Shown here piece by piece: positions 58,397 through 64,000 of a DNA stretch of 64,000 bases. This DNA comes from Rufibacter latericius (lineage in GTDB: Bacteria > Bacteroidota > Bacteroidia > Cytophagales > Hymenobacteraceae): contig NZ_RJJD01000001.1 of assembly GCF_003721515.1 (NCBI RefSeq), forward strand, positions 310,001 through 374,000, given 5' to 3'. Every line of letters begins with the position of its first letter. Position 1 is the first letter of the stretch. The notes under the pieces are model-generated. The model saw only the letters and a list, made by a program, of their open reading frames with translations, was not told the DNA's origin and made no database searches. Position numbers and translations under genes: made by a program.

Positions 58397-60043
58397 CTAG
58401 CTGGCTACGGTCTTTCTTTCAATCTCCCGTAGGTTCTCCATTTTCTTGTTGCGCAGGAAGCCGTTGATGTCTTCGAAGTGCTCTCTGATGCGCTTGTTCC
58501 CGAACTCAAATACTTTTTCGGCCAGACCGTCCAGGAAGTCACGGTCGTGGGAAACCAGGATGAGCGTTCCGTCGAAGGCTTTGAGGGCGTCTTTCAGGAT
58601 GTCTTTGGTTTTGATGTCCAGGTGGTTGGTAGGCTCATCGAGAATGAGCAGGTTCACGGGCTGCAGCAGAAGCTTGATCATGGCCAGTCGGGTTTTCTCG
58701 CCACCCGAGAGCATTTTCACTTTCTTCTCCACGGTATCGCCGCTGAACATGAAGGCACCCAGAATGTCTTTGATGCGGGTCCGCATGTCACCCACGGCGA
58801 TCTGATCGATGGTCTGGAACACGGACAGTTCCTCGTCCAGCAGCGAAGCCTGGTTCTGCGCGAAGTAGCCGATCATGGAGTTGTGTCCCAACTGAAGTTT
58901 TCCGTCGTAGTCAATCTCGCCCATAATGGCTTTGATGAGCGTAGATTTACCCTCGCCATTTTTGCCTACAAACGCCACTTTCTGGCCGCGCTCAATGGTC
59001 AAAGACGCATCTTTGAACACGGTGTGGTCGCCGTACTTCTTGGTGAGTTCCTCCACAATGACTGGGTAATTGCCGGAACGTGGGGCCGGTGGGAATTTGA
59101 GGTTCAGCGCCGAGGTATCTACTTCGTCTACCTGAATGATCTCAATCTTCTCCAGCATCTTCACGCGGGACTGTACCTGAAGCGTTTTGGAGTACGTTCC
59201 CTTAAAACGGTCAATAAACGCCTGGATATCGGCGATCTCTTTCTGCTGATCATCGAACTGGCGCTGCTGCTGCTCGCGACGCTCTTTGCGCAGTTGCAGG
59301 TATTGGGTGTAGGGCACCTTATAGTCGTAGATGCGGCCCATGGTCACCTCAATGGTTCGGTTGGTGATGTTGTCCACGAAGGTCTTGTCGTGGGAAATCA
59401 CGATCACGGCTTTGGCGTTGTTCACCAGGAAATCCTCCAGCCACTGCACCGATTCGATGTCCAGGTGGTTGGTGGGCTCATCCAGTAGAATCAAGTCTGG
59501 CTTCTGGAGCAGGATCTTGGCCAGCTCAATGCGCATGCGCCATCCGCCGGAGAACTCGCTGGTGGAGCGGGTGAAATCTGAGCGCAGGAAGCCCAGACCC
59601 AAGAGGGTTTTCTCTACCTCGGCATCGAAGTTGATCTCCTCAATGGAATAGTATTTTTCGCTGAGTTCAGACACGTCCTCAATCAGCTTCATGTACTCGT
59701 CAGACTCGTAATCGGTGCGGGTTTCCAGCTGGGTGTTCAGCTCGTCCATTTTGGCCTTCATTTCCAGAATCTGCCCGAAAGCCTTGGACGCTTCCTCAAA
59801 CACGGTGCTCTCGTCTTTGGTGAGTAAGTGCTGCGGCAAATAGGCGATCACCGCATCCTTCGGGGCCGACAATTTGCCTTTGGTGGGCTTGTTGACTCCG
59901 GCAATGATCTTGAGGAGGGTAGATTTTCCGGCTCCGTTTTTCCCCATGAGGGCGATCCGGTCGGTTTCATTGATGTTGAAGGTAACGTTACTAAAAAGAG
60001 CCGCGCCGTTAAACTCAACGGCGACCGAATCAACTGAAATCAT
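58397..60043 (-). CDS. ABC-F family ATPase
   Basis: A 548-residue cytosolic protein with two ATP-binding cassettes and no membrane part; ABC-F proteins act on ribosomes in translation or antibiotic protection. Walker A GKNGAGKST (34-42) and GKNGEGKST (about 355-363); signatures FSGGW and LSGGE; Walker B LILLDEPTNHLD and LLILDEPTNHLD. The charged linker between cassettes (RREQQQRQFDDQQKEI) fits Uup/YbiT-like members. A -7 box lies 23 bp before the ATG. Confidence 0.93.
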   Translation of the reverse strand: MISVDSVAVEFNGAALFSNVTFNINETDRIALMGKNGAGKSTLLKIIAGVNKPTKGKLSAPKDAVIAYLPQHLLTKDESTVFEEASKAFGQILEMKAKMDELNTQLETRTDYESDEYMKLIEDVSELSEKYYSIEEINFDAEVEKTLLGLGFLRSDFTRSTSEFSGGWRMRIELAKILLQKPDLILLDEPTNHLDIESVQWLEDFLVNNAKAVIVISHDKTFVDNITNRTIEVTMGRIYDYKVPYTQYLQLRKERREQQQRQFDDQQKEIADIQAFIDRFKGTYSKTLQVQSRVKMLEKIEIIQVDEVDTSALNLKFPPAPRSGNYPVIVEELTKKYGDHTVFKDASLTIERGQKVAFVGKNGEGKSTLIKAIMGEIDYDGKLQLGHNSMIGYFAQNQASLLDEELSVFQTIDQIAVGDMRTRIKDILGAFMFSGDTVEKKVKMLSGGEKTRLAMIKLLLQPVNLLILDEPTNHLDIKTKDILKDALKAFDGTLILVSHDRDFLDGLAEKVFEFGNKRIREHFEDINGFLRNKKMENLREIERKTVAS

Positions 60044-60065
60044 GGTGCGTTTTACAATTAGAAAA

Positions 60066-60073
60066 CAAAGATA
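60066..60073 (-). promoter_or_regulatory. -7 element for the ABC-F gene
   Basis: TATCTTTG on the minus strand, 23 bp before the ATG at 60043. Confidence 0.5.
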
Positions 60074-60180
60074 CTAGTATTTCCCCGATTAGGCTGAATT
60101 TGAAAACATCAGAAGTCATGGAACTTACGGGAAGGATTCCTCAGGAAAACAGCACAACACAGATCGCATTAGATTTGCTC

Positions 60181-60216
60181 CATTTTAGGAGTGTTTTTAG
60201 AAAATCGGGCGGAAAG
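60181..60216. repeat. R30 intergenic palindromic repeat
   Basis: R-family copy: CATTTTAGGAGTG, centre TTTTTAGAAAAT, right arm CGGGCGGAAAG, between divergent genes. Confidence 0.5.
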
Positions 60217-60311
60217 TATTAATTTGATGATAATTTATGTTGGCCAGATAGCGCGGCGCTGCAACTTACTACGCCTGAGCAGGGTCGTGTAATAAAGTCA
60301 AAGCAAAGCGT

Positions 60312-60806
60312 ATGAAGAATATCCTTTACCCTCTCCTGTTTTTACTCTTGGCCATCAGTTGCACCCCGGAAGACGAGATCTCCCCTGAGCCAGATCAGAA
60401 TGCCTATAGGCCACCTACGCTGGTTCCTTCACAGGTCATTGGCCAATGGAAACTAGTGAAGATAAACGCAGTATCCATGATGGCCATTGATCCAGATAAT
60501 AATTGGCCCTTACCCTATGAGGAAATTTTGCACCTAAACCCAGATAGCTCTATCACCAGGTCCCGGAATGGAGTGAAAGCGACCGGGACTTTTTCCATTA
60601 AAACTCTGCCTACTAATCCCACAGAATGGTACGTCATCGTAAAATTTGATGATCCATCAGTCGCGTTTCACGACCTCGGGTATTTTAAACCAAATTTCTC
60701 CCAAGGAATGTGGCTGAGAAACGGGAACGCTGAGTATCTCATGCTAAACTACTCGGCCTTTGACGGCCCTACTTTCTATTACCAGAAGGAGCCCGCAACG
60801 AAGTAG
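60312..60806 (+). CDS. predicted lipoprotein, lipocalin-like
   Basis: A 164-residue lipoprotein with signal and lipobox ending at Cys17 (LAISC). The mature part includes VIGQWKLVKIN (about 43-53), a lipocalin-like opening, and several beta strands. Typical of small lipoproteins in Bacteroidota with unknown ligands. Flanked by R30 and R31. Confidence 0.7.
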   Translation: MKNILYPLLFLLLAISCTPEDEISPEPDQNAYRPPTLVPSQVIGQWKLVKINAVSMMAIDPDNNWPLPYEEILHLNPDSSITRSRNGVKATGTFSIKTLPTNPTEWYVIVKFDDPSVAFHDLGYFKPNFSQGMWLRNGNAEYLMLNYSAFDGPTFYYQKEPATK

Positions 60807-60833
60807 ACTCCTTTGTATTGGTTTAAGCACCTA

Positions 60834-60868
60834 ATTGGGGCCTGTTTTTAGAAAAACAGGCCCCAAAC
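60834..60868. repeat. R31 intergenic palindromic repeat, perfect
   Basis: The cleanest R copy: TTGGGGCCTG and CAGGCCCCAA pair perfectly around TTTTTAGAAAAA. The outer arm differs from the usual GTTTTAG/CTAAAAC, yet the pairing is kept. Confidence 0.75.
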
Positions 60869-61012
60869 GTTTTTAGCCCGGGCATAAGGAAACCAGCCGC
60901 AGGAAGCAGCAGCTAACCCAAAAATTTGTACCTTTTCCAAAAAGAAGACTTCGTTTACGGTAAAACCTGGCGGCGGGCACACGCATGGAATGGTTTTTGC
61001 CGTTGTGCAGCT

Positions 61013-62680
61013 ATGAAAATCCCGAATAAGAATATACTAAGAACCTCGGCCAGCCTGCTTTTGGCGGGCTTTACGGTGTTTCCGGCACTGGCACAGGATG
61101 ACCCGGTTTCTTCCGTCTCCGAGTTTGACCAGACCTACGTGAACTGGCACAACCTGGACCCCACGCAAGACAAAATCCAGGGCACGGGCGTGAACAGGGC
61201 CTACAAAGAACTGCTGGTCAACAAAAAGCCGAAGAAAACCATTGTGGTGGCGGTCATTGACAGCGGCATTGACATATACCACGATGACCTGAAAGGCAAG
61301 ATCTGGACGAACAAGAAAGAGGTAGCCGGCAACGGCTTGGACGATGACCAAAACGGTTACGTAGACGATGTGCACGGCTGGGGTTTTCTGGGCAATGCCA
61401 AAGGCGAGAACATCCGCTATGAAACCTACGAGTACGTACGCCTGCTCCGCAAACTGGCGCCTTCTTACCAGAACGTCTCTTCCATCAAAGAGGTACCGCT
61501 GGCACAGCAACCCGAGTACAAAACCTACCTGCTCGCCAAAGAAGCCTATGACAAGGAACTGGCCAAATACCAGCAGACTAAGCAGGGTTTAGAGGCTTTT
61601 GAGAAGGTTTTGATCCAGGTGCAGGAGGTGCTGGCCACGCACTTGAAAACCAAGGAATACACCTTGCAGGACGTACAGCGCATCGCCACACCTGACCAGA
61701 ACGTGATGAACGCCCGCAACTGGTTGCTGAGCAAATACAGCCAAGGCCTCACGGTAGAGGCTTTCCTGAAGTACAAAGAGCACACCGATACCTACCTGGA
61801 GAAACACCTGAACCTGGAGTTCAACCCAAGAGCAGTGGTCGCGGACAACCCTGAGTCTATCGTTGACACCAAGTACGGCAACAGCGATGTCATCGGGCCG
61901 AGGCCCACCCACGGCACCCCGGTTTCTGGCCTTATTGCCGGCTTACGCGGCAACAATCTGGGCATTGACGGCATTGCCGAAGATGTGCAGATCATGGCCT
62001 TGCGCGCTGTGCCCGAAGGCGACGAACGTGACAAGGACATCGCCTTGGCTATCAGGTACGCAGTTGACAACGGGGCCAACATCATTAACATGAGTTTCGG
62101 GAAGACCTTCTCGCCGCAGAAATCGTTTGTGGATGAGGCTGTAAAGTATGCCGAATCCAAGAACGTGTTGCTGGTGCACGCCGCCGGAAATGAGGCCACC
62201 GACAATGACAAAGTCACCCACTACCCCACCCGCCTCCTGAACGACGGAAGCCAGATCAAAACCTGGATTGAGGTAGGTGCTTCGTCCCGGATGCTGGGCA
62301 AAGACCTGGTGGGTGTGTTCTCCAACTACGGAAAGCAGACCGTGGACCTGTTCGCGCCGGGCGTAAACATCGTCTCCCTGGCTCCGGAAAACAAGTACGC
62401 CAAGATGGACGGAACCAGCTTCTCAAGTCCGGTGGTGAGCGGAGTGGCTGCCTTGGTGTGGTCCCACTACCCTGAGTTATCAGCGGCCGAATTGAAAGAG
62501 GTTATCCTGAAATCAGCTACGGTGTACCCCAAAGAGACGGCGCTTTATCCTAACCTGGAAAGTGAAGCCCGCAAAAAGGCGAAGTTTTCTGACCTCTCTA
62601 GCACGGGCGGTATTGTGAACGCCTACAATGCCCTGGTACTGGCCGAGAAAACGGTATCGCAGAAGAAACCCAAAAGCTAA
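61013..62680 (+). CDS. S8 family serine protease, secreted
   Basis: A 555-residue subtilisin-like protease. Signal peptide about 1-28 (ending PALAQ). Catalytic triad: D83 in VIDSGID, His in RPTHGTPVSG (about 300), Ser469 in DGTSFSSP. A helical insertion of about 140 residues (about 135-275) lies between Asp and His, an arrangement I have seen in other Bacteroidota S8 enzymes. ATG at 61013; an upstream frame from 60926 lacks a signal-like start. Likely periplasmic or exported degradation. Confidence 0.92.
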   Translation: MKIPNKNILRTSASLLLAGFTVFPALAQDDPVSSVSEFDQTYVNWHNLDPTQDKIQGTGVNRAYKELLVNKKPKKTIVVAVIDSGIDIYHDDLKGKIWTNKKEVAGNGLDDDQNGYVDDVHGWGFLGNAKGENIRYETYEYVRLLRKLAPSYQNVSSIKEVPLAQQPEYKTYLLAKEAYDKELAKYQQTKQGLEAFEKVLIQVQEVLATHLKTKEYTLQDVQRIATPDQNVMNARNWLLSKYSQGLTVEAFLKYKEHTDTYLEKHLNLEFNPRAVVADNPESIVDTKYGNSDVIGPRPTHGTPVSGLIAGLRGNNLGIDGIAEDVQIMALRAVPEGDERDKDIALAIRYAVDNGANIINMSFGKTFSPQKSFVDEAVKYAESKNVLLVHAAGNEATDNDKVTHYPTRLLNDGSQIKTWIEVGASSRMLGKDLVGVFSNYGKQTVDLFAPGVNIVSLAPENKYAKMDGTSFSSPVVSGVAALVWSHYPELSAAELKEVILKSATVYPKETALYPNLESEARKKAKFSDLSSTGGIVNAYNALVLAEKTVSQKKPKS

Positions 62681-62703
62681 GACCTCTTCTTACAGACCTA
62701 TCA

Positions 62704-62749
62704 AAAACAGAACTGCCTCTGAAAGTACTTTCAGGGGCAGTTCTGTTTT
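62704..62749 (+). terminator. 22-bp terminator stem after the S8 protease gene
   Basis: Arms 62704-62725 and 62728-62749 pair over 22 bp with one wobble and a 2-nt gap; a TTTT run ends the right arm. Confidence 0.8.
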
Positions 62750-62780
62750 AGGGCAGTTTTACAAAAAGAAAGGCCTAAAT
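62745..62780. repeat. R32 intergenic palindromic repeat
   Basis: Weak R-family copy: GTTTTAGGGCAG, centre TTTTACAAAAAG, right arm AAGGCCTAAAT, overlapping the end of the terminator. Confidence 0.45.
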
Positions 62781-63044
62781 ACCTAATCAGCTTCCTTTAC
62801 ATTACCCTCATGCCTAAACTAGGAGAACATAAATTATTAAGGAGAAAACTCCGCAGAAGAAAACAACAGGTATTAAAATAATTCATTTCAGCAGAAACTC
62901 AACTCAAACAACAGCTTTCCTCTACTGCTCATGACTTTATCACAGAAAAGTCATTTTATTTACCTTACGACCTTTCGGGCGCATCTTAGCTAATCTATAT
63001 TTCTTAGAGCCAACTTTTTATTCAGAAACAAGCAAATGGTTTTG
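62781..63044. other. rest of the gap between the S8 protease gene and the small unknown gene
   Basis: AT-rich sequence between R32 and the promoter at 63045. A 23-codon frame at 62810-62881 (basic peptide MPKLGEHKLL...) was seen but has no support. Nothing else recognisable; the full gap runs 62681-63115. Confidence 0.5.
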
Positions 63045-63074
63045 TTGAAGAGAACTAAAGAAAGTCTATCTTTG
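63045..63074 (+). promoter_or_regulatory. promoter of the small unknown gene
   Basis: TTG (63045-63047), 19 bp, TATCTTTG (63067-63074): an almost ideal Bacteroidetes promoter, 42 bp before the ATG at 63116. Confidence 0.7.
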
Positions 63075-63115
63075 TCTTACGCTCTACTAAATCCTCTTGT
63101 TAATATTACTATTGC

Positions 63116-63409
63116 ATGAAACGTATACTCAAGAAAGCCATCAAGCCCTTCCTGCCTTCTTACCAGGTAGTAACCACCACCTACCAGGTAATCCCAGGCT
63201 TGCCTGTCACTAAGAAACTTTCTACACACTCTTTTGAAAAAGGAGAATCTAAAGAGGCCAAAGCCTTCTATGGCAAAGTGGTTTCTTCTGATTTCACCAA
63301 GAAACTGGCGCCGGTAGAAGTTCAGCTTCGGGTAGCTGGTATCACCATCAAGAAAGCCCAGTACGGTCCTTTCCAGAACTTCGACAAAAAGAAAATTGCT
63401 CAAAGCTAG
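63116..63409 (+). CDS. small basic protein of unknown function
   Basis: A 97-residue protein with no family I recognise. N-terminus MKRILKKAIKPFLPSYQ is basic; YQVVTTTYQVIPG contains two similar YQV steps; charged residues dominate (about 20 Lys). No signal peptide or helix. It has its own promoter and a strong terminator-like palindrome follows, so it is probably expressed. Function unknown. Confidence 0.7.
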   Translation: MKRILKKAIKPFLPSYQVVTTTYQVIPGLPVTKKLSTHSFEKGESKEAKAFYGKVVSSDFTKKLAPVEVQLRVAGITIKKAQYGPFQNFDKKKIAQS

Positions 63410-63434
63410 ACTATTAAGACTCTGGTTTGTTTTC

Positions 63435-63471
63435 CATTTTAAGAGTCCTTTCTAAAAAGCAGCCTTAATAC
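63435..63471. repeat. R33 intergenic palindromic repeat
   Basis: R-family copy: CATTTTAAGAGTC, centre CTTTCTAAAAAG, right arm CAGCCTTAATAC, just after the small gene. Confidence 0.5.
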
Positions 63472-63476
63472 AAATA

Positions 63477-63522
63477 TCACATAGAAAAGCCCTCCCCTTT
63501 ACAGGAGGGCTTTTCTATGTGA
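63477..63522. terminator. 19-bp perfect inverted repeat after the small gene
   Basis: Arms 63477-63495 and 63504-63522 are perfectly complementary over 19 bp with an 8-nt loop. No long T run follows, but the stem position fits a terminator. Confidence 0.65.
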
Positions 63523-63567
63523 ATTGCTTTTTAACACCTTACATATACATAGGCCTTCTAAAAATTT

Positions 63568-64000
63568 ATGAATAAAAGATTTACCCTCTTCCTTCTTTTT
63601 CTAGCACTTTCTATAGGCTGCGCAACAGCTCAGGTCACCCTTATTCCTAAAGCGGGTGTTACTTTTAGCAGCTATACGTTTGAGCGCTTTCCTGAACAGA
63701 GAGAAGAAGAAACGTATAAGCCGGGCATTGTGGCTGGAGTAGCCCTTAACTTACCCTTCATGAAATTGCCCTGGTTATCCATTCAGCCTGAGATCAACTA
63801 CCTGCAGAAAAAGCACATTTACCAAACGTTTGCCACCATTCCTATTGGCCCTGAGGTAGAAATTTCCTTTATGGAGCAGAAGAAAACGCTTTCTTATTTA
63901 GAAGTGCCCGTTCTGGTGAAAGCCACTGTACAAAAAGGGAATTGGTACGGGTACGTGAATGCTGGTCCTTCGGTAGGTTACGCGATAGCAGGAAAATTTA
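63568..64000 (+). CDS. outer-membrane beta-barrel (PorT-like), N-terminal part
   Basis: Open from ATG 63568 to the window end, so partial (144 codons visible). Signal peptide about 1-22 (ending CATAQ), then a PorT-type pattern: PKAGVTFSSYTF, GIVAGVALNLPF, LSIQPEINYLQKK, LEVPVLVKATVQKGNWYGYVNAGPSVGY. Alternating strands and the LEVPVLVK stretch fit the porin-family/PorT barrel of Bacteroidota. The C-terminal barrel end is outside the window. Confidence 0.85.
   Translation, partial: MNKRFTLFLLFLALSIGCATAQVTLIPKAGVTFSSYTFERFPEQREEETYKPGIVAGVALNLPFMKLPWLSIQPEINYLQKKHIYQTFATIPIGPEVEISFMEQKKTLSYLEVPVLVKATVQKGNWYGYVNAGPSVGYAIAGKF

Noticed and set aside
62810-62881. 23-residue basic peptide frame
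   Set aside because: Too short to judge; no promoter at the right distance and no known family. Kept only as a note.

Overview
The window reads as chromosomal DNA of a Bacteroidota bacterium of the order Cytophagales, most likely family Hymenobacteraceae (a Rufibacter- or Nibribacter-like genome is my guess from protein style and roughly 50% GC; this is inference). Support: promoters fit the Bacteroidetes pattern (TTG or TTTG near -33, TANNTTTG near -7), starts rarely have a Shine-Dalgarno site, and several proteins are typical of the phylum (DUF5606, a Rho with a large Arg-rich insertion, KDO transferase, PorT-like barrel, Rcp1-type response regulator). There is no rRNA, tRNA, phage, transposase or CRISPR array. 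Most of it is ordinary core and near-core genome.

Layout: 0-7 kb: end of a DUF5606 gene, fbp, aspartate kinase, a 2-Cys peroxiredoxin, waaA coupled to rsgA, a cyclophilin. 7-10 kb: a MoxR-like ATPase and its VWA partner, with an unlisted 57-residue membrane-protein ORF on the opposite strand between them. 10-19 kb: DUF427, acyl-ACP desaturase, then a surface-glycan locus (methyltransferase, dimethylformamidase-like protein, GT2, Wzx flippase, DegT aminotransferase, FemAB/GNAT-like acyltransferase, FdtA-type ketoisomerase). 19-27 kb: YigZ, CorA, and a TetR/ABC/HlyD/TolC export operon whose ABC protein has a degenerate nucleotide-binding domain, then YceI. 27-37 kb: a 901-residue propeller protein, dtd, MazG-like, comB, gcvT, a frameshifted TetR gene, a CHASE3 histidine kinase and response regulator, rnhB. 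37-42 kb: acetate uptake and activation (DUF485, actP, acs), small GNAT, LysM. 42-54 kb: lipoproteins, methyltransferase-UbiA pair, rho, serS, a repeat-rich gene-poor stretch, glutaredoxin-like, GT9, M28 peptidase, DUF1028. 54-58.3 kb: a three-gene signalling/redox set (cyclic-nucleotide-binding histidine kinase; receiver/glutaredoxin/thioredoxin-reductase fusion; UBP-type zinc finger). 58-64 kb: ABC-F ATPase, lipoprotein, S8 protease, a small unknown protein, the start of an outer-membrane barrel gene.

The most unusual feature is not a gene. At least 33 copies of a 35-40 bp imperfect palindrome (called R here, R01-R33) sit in gaps between genes, about one per 2 kb. Arms look like GTTTTAGGCCTG and its complement, with a centre like TTTTCAGGAAAA. 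Arm sequences vary but often keep pairing. Some R copies form the tip of a longer terminator-like hairpin, some are enclosed by arms of a second repeat family, and a few touch start or stop codons. Also noteworthy are very long, near-perfect inverted repeats at gene ends, the pseudo-ATPase ABC protein, the disulfide-less thioredoxin-reductase fusion beside a ubiquitin-type zinc finger, and the frameshifted TetR gene.
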